Counted from the first letter of the stretch, positions 39,626-48,526 are shown. The stretch is 64,000 bases of DNA from Bacillus sp. A301a_S52 (GCA_024701455.1 JABXYP010000001.1:1864001-1928000); one strand, 5' to 3'. The notes: generated by a model not told the origin, from the sequence alone. A program made the numbers and translations.

Positions 39626-39979
39626 CTATTCGTTGTCGATCTCTCTATAAACAGGAAATTTATATACATTTCCCACTGATAACTGATAAGGAACAACGCC
39701 AGGATTTAGAACTTCAAAATCGGCTAATACTTGCTCAACTGATAACGCAAAATTATCTCTAGGATGAAGTTGTTGGACAATACTATAAACGCTTTGATTT
39801 TCTTCTACAATAACTTCTTGGTAAAAGAGTGTGTTCTCAATATTATGAGCAGTATTCTCTGCGGTATTTAAATGTTGCTGTGATTGAATTTGCTGCTCAG
39901 GTATCGTGCCTGCTGATAAATCAATACGAACACTTATCCCAATGATAATAATAAGACACAATAGTATGAGGGGGCGCAT
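39626..39979 (-). CDS. yqfZ: LysM-domain protein YqfZ
   Basis: A 117-residue exported protein. It has an uncleaved or cleaved N-terminal hydrophobic segment (RPLILLCLIIIIGISV). The C-terminal part, from VEENQSVYSIVQQLHP to VGNVYKFPVYR, is a divergent LysM repeat. The position upstream of ispG on the same strand matches yqfZ, and a cell-wall or spore-envelope location is likely. Confidence 0.82.
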   Translation of the reverse strand: MRPLILLCLIIIIGISVRIDLSAGTIPEQQIQSQQHLNTAENTAHNIENTLFYQEVIVEENQSVYSIVQQLHPRDNFALSVEQVLADFEVLNPGVVPYQLSVGNVYKFPVYREIDNE

Positions 39980-40103
39980 TATTGTGTGATCCTCCTTTTT
40001 CTATCAGACTCTAGTAAATAAATATGTTTTTTATAGAAAAATATGTCACATTTTTTGAATTTAGACTCTTGGAAAAAAGTGATGGAAGAATAGGAGCTCG
40101 GAT

Positions 40104-41312
40104 ATGGCACGATCAACTGTTGTAGTTAGTACATTAGGGATGTTAACGTTTATTATGATTATTGGTAATTCAATGTTTGTACCAGTTTTACCTGACATGG
40201 AGATAATGTGGAATGTAACCTCAACGCAAGCTGGGCTCATTTTAAGTGTTTTTTCTTTATCGGCAGCCATTACAATACCTTTAACAGGGTACTTAGCAGC
40301 TCAATTCTCAAAAAAAATTATTGCGACATGCGCGATTGCTATCGTGATCTTAGGTTGTATAATAAGCGCCTTAAGTGGTAGTTTGATTGTTAATTACGCT
40401 TATCCACTGCTGTTAGTGGGAAGAGTGATACAGGGGATAGGTGCGGGAATCGTGGCCCCTCTTCCATTTATGATAACTGCGGAATTGTTAGAAAGAGATG
40501 ACAGGGTTAAAGTGCTAGCTGCTCTAGAAGTTTTTAATGGTTTAGCAAAGTTAGTGAGTCCTTTCGCTGGCATGTTTACGATTCAATTTGGAGGAAGCTT
40601 TTTATTTATTTTCTATATTGGAGTTTGTATTGTAGCAATTATGTTACTTTTATTAGGAATAAAAACGATAAAACCTTCTCCATTACGAACTGGAAAAAGT
40701 TATTTTATAGCGCTTAAGCAGGTTGTTTTCCATCGCGTTAAATTTGTATTTCCATTAGTTTTTGCAGGTGGGGGTGCTATGTGCTTGCTATTTGGGTTTC
40801 TGACATATTATTCTTATGAGCTTGAATGGATTTACGGACAAACAGGTATGACTAAGGCTTTGATGTTTACTTTACCATTGATTGGACTCATATTAGGCTC
40901 TATTCTCACAGGAAAACTAGTTGAAACTTACCGAAGTATTAATCTTGGGAAGGTATTTAAGGGGATCGCAATCCTTCTAGCAATATGCTTTCTTCTGTTA
41001 TTATTACATGAAACGTTATTGTTACTTATTATAATAACAACATTGATAGGGGGAAGCTCGGCCGCTATTTTAGTGATGTGTAACCTTCTTATAACTGAAA
41101 ACGTCTTAAAAGAGGAGAGAGATACCATTGTGTCACTATACAGTATGGTACGTTTTGTAGGGGTGGGGATTGGTCCGCCATTATTTACGGTACTTATGTA
41201 TAATGAAGAGGCTATGTTTATTAGTTTGTTTACCGTCATGATTCTATTGACAGTTGTTTGCCAATTTATTGTAAAATGTCGGTTGCTGCCGAGCCATATG
41301 CCCAAAAAGTGA
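40104..41312 (+). CDS. MFS transporter
   Basis: Twelve-helix major facilitator of 402 residues, with the drug/proton antiporter-type N-terminal half (PVLPDMEIMWNVTSTQAG, then GRVIQGIGAGIVAP). It resembles YmfD-like and multidrug exporters; the substrate cannot be told from the sequence. GGAG lies upstream of the ATG. It is divergent from yqfZ with about 125 bases between them. Confidence 0.85.
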   Translation: MARSTVVVSTLGMLTFIMIIGNSMFVPVLPDMEIMWNVTSTQAGLILSVFSLSAAITIPLTGYLAAQFSKKIIATCAIAIVILGCIISALSGSLIVNYAYPLLLVGRVIQGIGAGIVAPLPFMITAELLERDDRVKVLAALEVFNGLAKLVSPFAGMFTIQFGGSFLFIFYIGVCIVAIMLLLLGIKTIKPSPLRTGKSYFIALKQVVFHRVKFVFPLVFAGGGAMCLLFGFLTYYSYELEWIYGQTGMTKALMFTLPLIGLILGSILTGKLVETYRSINLGKVFKGIAILLAICFLLLLLHETLLLLIIITTLIGGSSAAILVMCNLLITENVLKEERDTIVSLYSMVRFVGVGIGPPLFTVLMYNEEAMFISLFTVMILLTVVCQFIVKCRLLPSHMPKK

Positions 41313-41389
41313 CTCTCTTTTTTCTTATTACTTATATAACGTTTTTCTGGTAGTGTGTAAATTAGATTATTGAAAAGAGGGATATGAGA

Positions 41390-42265
41390 ATGAAAATACT
41401 TTACAAAACAGCTGTTTCGACTTTTGCTATTTGGTTGCTGTTTATATCAGTCGTTTTTGCAGATGCGGCTCCTGGAGATGAAATTGTAACTCTTGGTGAT
41501 GATTTGTCTCCACAGCAAAGAGAAACATTACTTAATGAAATGAATGTTAATGAAGATGAGGTGCTCATAGTTACTGTCACAAATGAAGAAGAGCATCAAT
41601 ACTTAGGTGATTATATAAGTGCTTCTATTATTGGGAGTAATGCTTTATCTTCCTCGAAAATTACCCTTTTAGAGGAAGGTGAAGGGGTAGATGTAGAAAC
41701 GAATCGCATTAATTGGGTGTCTGAAGGAATGTACGCTAATGCTTTAATTACTGCTGGAGTGAAAGATGCGAATATTTACGTTACAGCCCCTTTTAATGTC
41801 TCTGGTACTGGTGCGTTAACTGGACTGATTAAAGCATATGAGGCGTCCACTGAGGAGGTCATTCCAGAGGACCAGAAACAAGTGGCGAATGAAGAATTAG
41901 TTAAAACAGCAGAACTTGGTGATGAATACGGTGTTGAAGATGCAACTGAACTAATGGCTCGTATTAAAGAAGCACTTGCCGAGGAAGATATAGAGACAGA
42001 GGAAGACTTACGTGCTTTAATTCAGCGAATTGCAGGCGAGTTAGGTATGACTTTAACTGATGAAGAGTTAAATGGTTTAGTTTCATTATTTAATCGCATG
42101 AAAGATTTAAATATTGACTGGGACCAAGTTCAAAATCAAATTGGAAAAATACGCGAAAATATCGGTGACTTTTTAAGTAGTGAAGAAGGTCAAGGAATTA
42201 TTCAATCTATTCTTGATTTTATATCAGACCTTATTGATATCGTAAGAGGATGGTTTAGTTCTTAA
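41390..42265 (+). CDS. DUF1002 exported protein (YpuA-like)
   Basis: An exported, acidic protein of 291 residues with a signal peptide ending near ADAAPGDE (cleavage after VFADA). The core (VTVTNEEEH, NRINWVSEGMYANALITAGVKDANIYVTAPFNVSGTGALTG, whose parts are typical) matches DUF1002, known from B. subtilis YpuA. Function is unknown. ATG 41390 was preferred to 41384 because of spacing from GAGGG. A terminator follows. Confidence 0.87.
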   Translation: MKILYKTAVSTFAIWLLFISVVFADAAPGDEIVTLGDDLSPQQRETLLNEMNVNEDEVLIVTVTNEEEHQYLGDYISASIIGSNALSSSKITLLEEGEGVDVETNRINWVSEGMYANALITAGVKDANIYVTAPFNVSGTGALTGLIKAYEASTEEVIPEDQKQVANEELVKTAELGDEYGVEDATELMARIKEALAEEDIETEEDLRALIQRIAGELGMTLTDEELNGLVSLFNRMKDLNIDWDQVQNQIGKIRENIGDFLSSEEGQGIIQSILDFISDLIDIVRGWFSS

Positions 42266-42307
42266 AAGAGAAATTCTGTTTTGACGAGTTAACTCAATAG
42301 ATTTTTA

Positions 42308-42358
42308 GCGGGAACGCGAGTAGGGAGGGGAAACTAAACCGTCCCTGCTTTTTTATTA
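42308..42358 (+). terminator. Terminator after the DUF1002 gene
   Basis: AGTAGGGAGG pairs imperfectly with CCGTCCCTGCT and is followed by a run of T residues. Confidence 0.8.
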
Positions 42359-42482
42359 AAGATTAACAAAGAGATTTTCTTCTCAGTCTGAAACTTTTTA
42401 ATTAATGGAACGTAAATGATTTTAGAGTAAAAAGTTTGATACAATAACATATAGACTTTTCATCTAGGAAGGAGGAAGTTTT

Positions 42483-43112
42483 ATGGAATTTTTAGACTAT
42501 GCGGCTTTTGGTTTTTTTGTTGTTTTTATCGCTACTCTCTTCATATTTGGTGAGATGATGGTGCGCACTAAAGGATTGTTCGGAGTAATTGGTGTCGTCA
42601 TTATGGCGATTTATTTTTCTTATCATGTAACCGCAGGAGATAGTTTGTGGATAGTGGTACTTTATTTAATCGGTTTATCGTTAATCATCTTTGACGGTAA
42701 AGTAACGACAGATGGCACGATTGCGTCTTTAGGGGTTTTGTTGATGGTATTGGGATTAGCAATTCCTGCTCCTGGACTAACGTATGGAGCTCTTGTTGCA
42801 ATGGGCTTTTTGCTAGCTGCTCCTTCATCTTACTTATTCACAAAAGTTTTTCCACGAAGAAATATGTGGGATAAGATGACTCTGAAAGATAGGCTAACAT
42901 CAGAACATGGGTACAATTCAATGAATGACAGTTATAAAGAACTAGTTGGTAAAACTGGGATAACAAAAACCCCTTTTAGACCTACCGGGACTGTAGAGGT
43001 TGACGGTAAACTCTATAGTGCCACGTCAGATAACCAATGGATAAAGGAAGATGAGACAGTAAAGGTTCTTTCAGTAGATGGTACACGTATCGTTATAGTA
43101 CCTAAAAATTAA
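42483..43112 (+). CDS. NfeD family membrane protein
   Basis: A 209-residue protein with four or five N-terminal membrane helices and a C-terminal soluble OB-fold (about 150-209: VGKTGITKTPFRPTGTVEVDGK ... VKVLSVDGTRIVIV, written in parts). NfeD proteins usually work with flotillins in membrane organisation. The ClpP-like protease part of long NfeD is absent, and no flotillin gene (floA) is adjacent. GGAGGAAG lies upstream. Confidence 0.85.
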   Translation: MEFLDYAAFGFFVVFIATLFIFGEMMVRTKGLFGVIGVVIMAIYFSYHVTAGDSLWIVVLYLIGLSLIIFDGKVTTDGTIASLGVLLMVLGLAIPAPGLTYGALVAMGFLLAAPSSYLFTKVFPRRNMWDKMTLKDRLTSEHGYNSMNDSYKELVGKTGITKTPFRPTGTVEVDGKLYSATSDNQWIKEDETVKVLSVDGTRIVIVPKN

Positions 43113-43262
43113 TGGTTCAAAACGTATATAAGGGCATTATTGTCAAAAGGACTGCACTATTATGTGACAAATTATATAGATTAAAATAAAATTTTTAATT
43201 TTTTTTTTAATAATAGCATACTTATGGTCTAGTATTAATTCATTGTAAAAATGTAACAATGC

Positions 43263-43293
43263 GAAAAAGCATGTCTATTTATGCATTTTTTTC
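43263..43293 (+). terminator. Terminator after nfeD
   Basis: The short stem AAGCATG / TATGCAT is followed by seven T residues, about 150 bases after the stop codon. Confidence 0.6.
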
Positions 43294-43619
43294 GAAATAT
43301 GTTCCTGAAAACACAGGGAAAAAGCACTTATGTAATAAATATTTAATGTAGTGTAGGCAATAGGGATGAATTTTAATATTATGACATTTTTCGACATACT
43401 TTTCGCCTAAAAGTTATTTATAATTATCTCTGGCTCCATCGAATGTCACAATTATTTTTTCGAACCAGATCTTCTTCTAGTCAACGGCAAATCTATTGAA
43501 AAATAGAGACGCAAAGTTACAGATCTAAGGAGAGTTAAGGAGTTTATATCTCTCTATGATGGCTGAACTGCCTAGCAGTGTTTATAATGGTTTGTGCGAG
43601 AGGGGATCATGCAATTATA
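43294..43619. other. AT-rich intergenic region
   Basis: No supported gene. The region holds the expected promoter of the SinI-like gene, but no box stands out. No repeat copy is present. Confidence 0.5.
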
Positions 43620-43745
43620 ATGGCTATTGATGAAAAACAACTTAAAGATTGGGAAGTGCTTCTTAATCAAGCAAGGGATATTGGTATGACAGTAGAAGAA
43701 GTGAGAGAGTTTTTTTTGAAGAAAAAACAATTGAAAACAATATAA
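43620..43745 (+). CDS. SinI-like antirepressor peptide
   Basis: A 41-residue protein whose core DWEVLLNQARDIGMTVEEVREFF matches the SinI/SinR helical-hairpin dimerisation domain (compare EWVLLIKKAKEANISPEEIRKFL in SinI). SinI binds SinR and frees biofilm matrix genes. AGGGG lies 14 bases before the ATG, which is long; an ATT at 43614 would be better spaced, so the start is uncertain. It converges on two minus-strand SinR-like genes and ends at a bidirectional terminator. Confidence 0.75.
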   Translation: MAIDEKQLKDWEVLLNQARDIGMTVEEVREFFLKKKQLKTI

Positions 43746-43784
43746 GATAAGGCTTCTTCAATTTTTTTGAAGAAGCCTTATCTT
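43745..43784. terminator. Bidirectional terminator between sinI-like and sinR-like genes
   Basis: AGATAAGGCTTCTTCAA pairs perfectly with TTGAAGAAGCCTTATCT, with a T-rich loop; convergent genes on both sides can use it. Confidence 0.88.
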
Positions 43785-43848
43785 AAGCTGGCCTGAGGGT
43801 TACTTGGAATATTCCATGCTATCCATTACTAAAAAATACAATAGGATG

Positions 43849-44091
43849 TTAGACGGACCGTTCTTCCATTGCCATGACGGAACGGTCAATAGTTCTTTCT
43901 TGATAAAATAATGGTGTTAACGGTAAATCTAATGTAATAAAGATACGTCTGACAATTTCAATGGATGGGTTTTTCTTTTTATTCCGCTCTAAGTAACTTA
44001 AGTATGACTTCGAAACTCCTGTTTTTCTAGAAAGCTCAGATAATGTAAGACCTTTTTCCTTACGACGGTAGCGAATCATATCACCAATCAA
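43849..44091 (-). CDS. Short SinR-like HTH regulator
   Basis: An 80-residue XRE-family protein. The helix-turn-helix (KGLTLSELSRKTGVSKSYLSYLERN) is close to that of SinR, but the C-terminal SinI-binding/tetramerisation hairpin is missing; the protein ends soon after the DNA-binding domain. TTG 44091 (MIGDMIRYRRKEKG) has GAGGGGG six bases upstream and aligns with the SinR start. It lies downstream of two SinR-type inverted repeats. It could be an SlrR/SinR-related competitor or a repressor of its own. Confidence 0.78.
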   Translation of the reverse strand: MIGDMIRYRRKEKGLTLSELSRKTGVSKSYLSYLERNKKKNPSIEIVRRIFITLDLPLTPLFYQERTIDRSVMAMEERSV

Positions 44092-44200
44092 TGTTATCCC
44101 CCTCTCATGCGAAGTTATTCCCTCATATTGTTCATTATATAGCACAATTGTCATTTATTAAAAAAAGAAATAATGAGTAAAATGGAGTATATACGACATT

Positions 44201-44219
44201 AAGAACGAAATTAGTTCTT
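44201..44219 (-). promoter_or_regulatory. Candidate SinR operator 1
   Basis: Inverted repeat AAGAACgaaattaGTTCTT. SinR recognises GTTCTYT, often in inverted pairs. It lies about 110 bases upstream of the short SinR-like gene. Confidence 0.5.
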
Positions 44220-44285
44220 TATATGAGTATTTTGACGATTTTTGGAGGTTCCCATTTAGTGGGGAATCTTTTATACTGAAATTGT

Positions 44286-44300
44286 ATTCTTTATTAAGAA
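44286..44300 (-). promoter_or_regulatory. Candidate SinR operator 2
   Basis: The inverted repeat TTCTTtattAAGAA followed by C gives a second GTTCTT-type site on the minus strand, about 85 bases upstream of operator 1 and in the same spacer. Confidence 0.4.
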
Positions 44301-44564
44301 CACGTTGTATTTTGGCTAATTATAGGCCGGAAATATTTTATATTAAAAGTTTATGCATAAATAAAGCACCGTAACATTATAGGTGAATTTACATGAGTAA
44401 ACTGATTGAGTTTGAGACAGGGTGACTTATGGGAAGAAATTGCAACATATAGGGAAAAGGGAAGAACGAGAGGTTCATTTATCCACCACTTCATCACTTT
44501 GAGGATTTAAGCGAATGAAGGAGTTTAAAGCGATAAAGTGGCGGTAGCGACTAAAGTGAACATA
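44301..44564. other. Intergenic between the two SinR-like genes
   Basis: No gene recognised. It probably contains the promoter of the short regulator and the 3' end of the sinR transcript; no strong terminator is visible. Confidence 0.4.
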
Positions 44565-44888
44565 TTATTTCTGTTGTATTTTCCATTTGTTAAATTCTAA
44601 AAACTCTTTAAATTCTTCTTTGGACACGCCTGATTCCATTGCTTCTTTCACAAGAGATTGCCATTCTGCATCCATTTGTTTGTCGTCTGAAACGTCATCG
44701 TGTAATAAAAGATCCATTTTTATGTTAAGTACATTAGCGATCTTTTCTAGAAACTGAATGGATGGATTTGTTTGAATGTTTCTCTCTAAGGCGCTTAAAT
44801 AGGATTTCGCTACCCCTGCTTTTTCCGCTAATTCGGTTAATGACATACCAGATTCTTTTCTATATTTTTTAACTCTTTCACCAATCAT
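44565..44888 (-). CDS. sinR: Biofilm master regulator SinR
   Basis: A 107-residue repressor closely matching B. subtilis SinR in both domains: the HTH MIGERVKKYRKESGMSLTEL with AGVAKSYLSALERN, and the C-terminal hairpin EWQSLVKEAMESGVSKEEFKEFL used for tetramers and SinI binding. GAGGAGG lies upstream of the ATG. It represses matrix and competence genes and motility switches in Bacillus. The sinI-like gene 0.8 kb away is on the opposite strand, unlike the sinIR operon of B. subtilis. Confidence 0.92.
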   Translation of the reverse strand: MIGERVKKYRKESGMSLTELAEKAGVAKSYLSALERNIQTNPSIQFLEKIANVLNIKMDLLLHDDVSDDKQMDAEWQSLVKEAMESGVSKEEFKEFLEFNKWKIQQK

Positions 44889-45146
44889 CGGATATCCTCC
44901 TCTAATTACTCATATTTACACATCAATTTATTATCTATCTTACAAGAACATGTGATGATATCATGTGATTAAAAGTTCACTATTTAAGTTTTAAGATGTT
45001 CGTTATAAGGGATATATTCTTAATATATCATATTTTTACTGATTGAGCTTTCTTTTCTTTAATTTTTTAAATAAATGTGTAATAAGTAATGAGGTGAGCG
45101 GTAATATAACGTCTATATTACCGCTTTATTTTAGGTGGTTAAATAC

Positions 45147-45926
45147 TTAGTCTGTAATAGACTCTTTCGGTTTTGGGATGCCCTTTAATACGTAGGTAAT
45201 TATAATAATGGCTATAATCCAATAAAGAACAAATAAGAGTGGGATACCAAGGAGATTAAGCGTTCCAAAAAGTACTATTATAATCGTTGGCAATGTTGCT
45301 GTGTATACAGATAAGATCCAGCATTGTTTATAAGATAATTGGTTTGCCATACTCGATTTCATAAGGAGCATAATAAGTGACAGAAGCAGAATAACAATAA
45401 ACTTTACACCTGTACCTACTAAATATACACCCAAAACGATTAAAGAAAGTATTAATGGGAATAAGTTATTAACTGTTTCTACCATAGAAAGAAGTTCATC
45501 CGACGAAAATGGCACACCTATTTCTTGATAACCTACTACTTCAGGTTCTCCTGCAATTGTTATAACAGCACTTCTCTCAAGTAAAGCATAGGCGACATCG
45601 TATTCAGAAGTATCGACCGGATTGAGGTCACCAGTAGGGTCGATGATGATGAATCCATGGTCAGTTTCGGCTATATAAGGCTCATTTAGCTCATCAGATG
45701 CAAGCACACCATTTTCTACATAAAATGAAGGAAGTTCATCTACATATGTATGTACCGTATTAAAAAGGGAGTTTAAACCGCTACCTATTTGTATAGCTAA
45801 AGGAATACAAGCGATAAACATCAAGAAAAAAACATAGAGAATTGCCTTGCCTATTTTTTGGAAACGAAAACTAGCGATTGTTTGAGGTGAGATTAAACTT
45901 TTTATGAATTGCTTAAAAATATTCAT
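45147..45926 (-). CDS. DUF1189 membrane protein
   Basis: A 259-residue protein. One N-terminal membrane helix (about 25-50) is followed by an extracytoplasmic region of about 110 residues with several acidic stretches, then four or five membrane helices. The layout and the opening FKQFIKSLISPQTIASFRFQKIGKAI (in parts) fit DUF1189, of unknown function. ATG 45926 has AAGGAG seven bases upstream. Confidence 0.82.
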   Translation of the reverse strand: MNIFKQFIKSLISPQTIASFRFQKIGKAILYVFFLMFIACIPLAIQIGSGLNSLFNTVHTYVDELPSFYVENGVLASDELNEPYIAETDHGFIIIDPTGDLNPVDTSEYDVAYALLERSAVITIAGEPEVVGYQEIGVPFSSDELLSMVETVNNLFPLILSLIVLGVYLVGTGVKFIVILLLSLIMLLMKSSMANQLSYKQCWILSVYTATLPTIIIVLFGTLNLLGIPLLFVLYWIIAIIIITYVLKGIPKPKESITD

Positions 45927-46320
45927 TTCTTCACTCCTTTTAAAACGATTTTTTTCCAATCCTAAATACTACTATGCCATTTTAACAATTACAAGGCCAG
46001 CGTAAACAAAATTTTTATTAATTAGAATGAATGTTTGTCACGAACAAGCGAACAATGAGAAATAGTTTGTATTAAATGTATATTTAAATAAAGAACTGCA
46101 GTGAAAGAAAGTCCATAAGACATCATTTGGCTGTAGCAAAGGTTTGAATAAGTCGTTTATTACTCGTGTATTTTAATGTAGAAATAGACTGAGAATATGA
46201 AGCCAATTTAAAAACTTAACAAAATCTTTACAAATGGTTAATAATAAATTAATACTAATTGCGTACGATGGGGAACGGTAGTAGATAAGATAGAAATTTG
46301 TTGGAGTGGGGGACGAGTGC
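45927..46320. other. Divergent intergenic region
   Basis: Space between the DUF1189 gene and the phosphate transporter gene; it must hold both promoters. No operator or RNA motif was recognised. Confidence 0.4.
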
Positions 46321-47949
46321 TTGGATTTACCATTGCAGGATTTATTATTTGTGTTTTTTGGCGGTTTAGCCATCTTTCTGTTTGGTATTAAATACATGGG
46401 AGACGGGTTGCAAAAAGTTGCTGGTGATAAACTTAGAGATATTTTAGATAAATTTACCAGCAACCCTGTTATGGGAGTTATAGCGGGTATTGTTGTGACC
46501 GTGTTATTACAAACGAGCACGGGTACTACGGTTCTAGCTATTGGTCTTGTTAACGCAGGATTTATGACCTTAAGACAGTCTATAGGGGTCATTATGGGTG
46601 CGAATATTGGAACGACTATTACAGCTTTTATAATTGGTTTGAAAATTTCAGACTACGCTCTTCCTATCATAGCGGTTGGGACTTTTTTAATCTTTTTCTT
46701 AAAAAATAAAAAAGCGAATAACTTTGGTCAAGTTTTCTTTGGCTTTGGAGCACTTTTCTATGGGTTAAATTTAATGGGAGAGGGACTTTATCCACTGAGA
46801 GAACTTGAAGCTTTTGCTGAGTTAACAGTTAGTATGAGTGATAATCCATTTTTAGGTGTATTAATAGGAACAGTGTTTACAGTTGCGGTCCAAAGCTCGT
46901 CCGCGGCGATCGGTTTATTGCAGCAATTATTCTCACAAGGTGCTTTAGAACTAGATGCTGCGTTACCTGTCTTATTTGGTGATAACATTGGAACAACTAT
47001 TACAGCTATTTTAGCCTCTCTTGGTGCATCAATTGCTGCCAAGCGTGCTGCCCTTACTCATGTTATTTTTAATGTCATAGGAACTATACTCGTGTTGATA
47101 ATTATTAATCCTTATATAAGAATGATGGCCTATATACAGGAAGCTTTTTCGCTAAATGCAGAGATGACGATAGCTGTGGCTCATGGTATATTTAATTTTT
47201 CCAATGTATTAATTCAGTTGCCTTTTGTTGCTGTTTTGGCATTTGTTGTAACGAAGTTGATACCGGGGAAAGAAACCTTAATAGAATACAAGGCCCAGCA
47301 TTTAGATCCTGTACTTATTTCCCAGTCTTCATCCATTGCTTTAGGACAAGCTAAAAAGGAAACGTTAAGAATGGCTGAACTATCAAAGCAAGGTCTTGAA
47401 GAAGCTTCTAAATTCGTAAGTAACAAACAAAAACGTCATGCTGAATTGACGTATCAATTTGAAGATGCCGTCAATAATCTTGATCGCAAAATTACAGACT
47501 ACTTAATCAAAATTTCGACAAATTCACTGACAGCTGAGGATTCCAGATTACATTCTATGCTTATGGATACAGTCAGGGATATTGAGCGCGTTGGTGATCA
47601 TATGGAAAATATAATTGAATTAGCTGAGTATCAAGTAACTAATAAAGTGAAAATGTCAGAGTTAGCAATGGAAGATTTAAAAGAAATGTTTACTCTTACT
47701 ATAGAGACATTGCAACAGGCAGTGAAAGCTTTAGAAGATGATGATATTTTGGCCGCTCGTTCAGTTGTATTAAAAGAAGAACAAATAGACAAAATGGAGC
47801 GGCAACTGCGTAAAAAGCATATTATGCGGTTGAATGAAGGAAAGTGTGAAGCTTCGGCAGGAATTGTATTTGTCGATATGATTAGCAATCTTGAACGAAT
47901 TGGAGATCATTCTGTAAATATCGCAGAAGCAGTTATTGAAGAAGAATAG
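46321..47949 (+). CDS. nptA: Na+/phosphate cotransporter (NptA family) with PhoU-like domain
   Basis: Sodium-coupled phosphate transporter. Two repeated Na/Pi cotransport blocks with the QSSS-type motifs (LLQTSTGTT near residue 65 and VQSSSAAIGLLQQL near 195) sit in about eight helices. The C-terminal about 200 residues form a PhoU-like helical domain (RVGDHMENI, RIGDHSVNI). I chose TTG 46321 (MDLPLQDLLFVFFGG), which has GGGGGA seven bases upstream; a GTG at 46306 is in frame. Length is 542. It resembles B. subtilis YqeW. Confidence 0.9.
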   Translation: MDLPLQDLLFVFFGGLAIFLFGIKYMGDGLQKVAGDKLRDILDKFTSNPVMGVIAGIVVTVLLQTSTGTTVLAIGLVNAGFMTLRQSIGVIMGANIGTTITAFIIGLKISDYALPIIAVGTFLIFFLKNKKANNFGQVFFGFGALFYGLNLMGEGLYPLRELEAFAELTVSMSDNPFLGVLIGTVFTVAVQSSSAAIGLLQQLFSQGALELDAALPVLFGDNIGTTITAILASLGASIAAKRAALTHVIFNVIGTILVLIIINPYIRMMAYIQEAFSLNAEMTIAVAHGIFNFSNVLIQLPFVAVLAFVVTKLIPGKETLIEYKAQHLDPVLISQSSSIALGQAKKETLRMAELSKQGLEEASKFVSNKQKRHAELTYQFEDAVNNLDRKITDYLIKISTNSLTAEDSRLHSMLMDTVRDIERVGDHMENIIELAEYQVTNKVKMSELAMEDLKEMFTLTIETLQQAVKALEDDDILAARSVVLKEEQIDKMERQLRKKHIMRLNEGKCEASAGIVFVDMISNLERIGDHSVNIAEAVIEEE

Positions 47950-47955
47950 AAAAAA

Positions 47956-48010
47956 TTCAAGCGTCGTACTGATAAATAGACAATTTAACGGCGCTTGAAA
48001 TATTTTTTTA
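47956..48010 (+). terminator. Terminator after nptA
   Basis: TTCAAGCGTCG pairs with CGGCGCTTGAA around a 20-base loop and is followed by a T-run. Confidence 0.75.
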
Positions 48011-48091
48011 AGAATATAATAATTTTTTGTTGACTTAGTTAGAAATGTCATGATAAGATAGTCATTGTCTCTGGCGAAAAGAAATTGAAAT

Positions 48092-48168
48092 GGCGGTGTA
48101 GCTCAGCTGGCTAGAGCGTACGGTTCATACCCGTGAGGTCGGGGGTTCGATCCCCTCCGCCGCTACCA
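48092..48168 (+). tRNA. tRNA-Met (CAT), elongator type
   Basis: A 77-base cloverleaf with encoded CCA. Acceptor GGCGGTG/CGCCGCT, D-arm GCTC/GAGC, anticodon loop TTCATAC with CAT, T-loop TTCGATC. It agrees with the Bacillus elongator tRNA-Met rather than the initiator, which has a different acceptor end. Confidence 0.95.
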
Positions 48169-48190
48169 TATATATATTGCTATATTATTT

Positions 48191-48240
48191 GGCCCTTTAG
48201 CCCAGTTGGTTTGAGCAATGAGGCAGGCATCTTGAGTAGA
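48191..48240 (+). pseudogene. tRNA 5'-half remnant
   Basis: GGCCCTTTAGCCCAGTTGGT at 48191-48210 and the following TTGAGC match the acceptor and D-arm of the intact tRNA 160 bases downstream at 22 of 26 positions. No anticodon arm, T-arm or matching 3' acceptor strand can be folded from the bases after it. It appears to be a decayed or truncated tRNA gene. Confidence 0.65.
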
Positions 48241-48349
48241 CTACGAATTGTCCCGACGAACCTGACTTCTAAAGAAATATAATTAGAGGAAGGGACAGGC
48301 GTCTGAATGTTTAAAGTGTAAGAACATCTTAATATAGTAACTCTAAATT

Positions 48350-48426
48350 GGACCCTTAGCTCAGTTGGTTAGAGCAGACGGCTCATAACCGTCCGGTCGT
48401 AGGTTCGAGTCCTACAGGGTCCACCA
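48350..48426 (+). tRNA. tRNA with CAT anticodon, probably tRNA-Ile2
   Basis: A 77-base cloverleaf with encoded CCA. Acceptor GGACCCT/AGGGTCC, anticodon loop CTCATAA, T-loop TTCGAGT. The body matches the Bacillus tRNA-Ile whose CAT is converted to lysidine-AT by TilS, rather than the elongator Met in this same cluster. A plain anticodon reading would call it tRNA-Met. Confidence 0.9.
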
Positions 48427-48433
48427 ATTTTAC

Positions 48434-48526
48434 GGAGGAGTACCCAAGTCCGGCTGAAGGGATCGGTCTTGAAAACCGACAGGGGCTTTACGGCCCGCGG
48501 GGGTTCGAATCCCTCCTCCTCCGCCA
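48434..48526 (+). tRNA. tRNA-Ser (TGA)
   Basis: A 93-base class II tRNA with a long variable arm and encoded CCA. Acceptor GGAGGAG/CTCCTCC, anticodon loop CTTGAAA with TGA. It starts eight bases after the previous tRNA, so the two are co-transcribed. Confidence 0.95.

Noticed and set aside
45095..45125. Hairpin GCGGTAATAT/ATATTACCGC as terminator of the DUF1189 gene
   Set aside because: Its T-rich side is on the plus strand while the gene is on the minus strand; function unclear, so not annotated.
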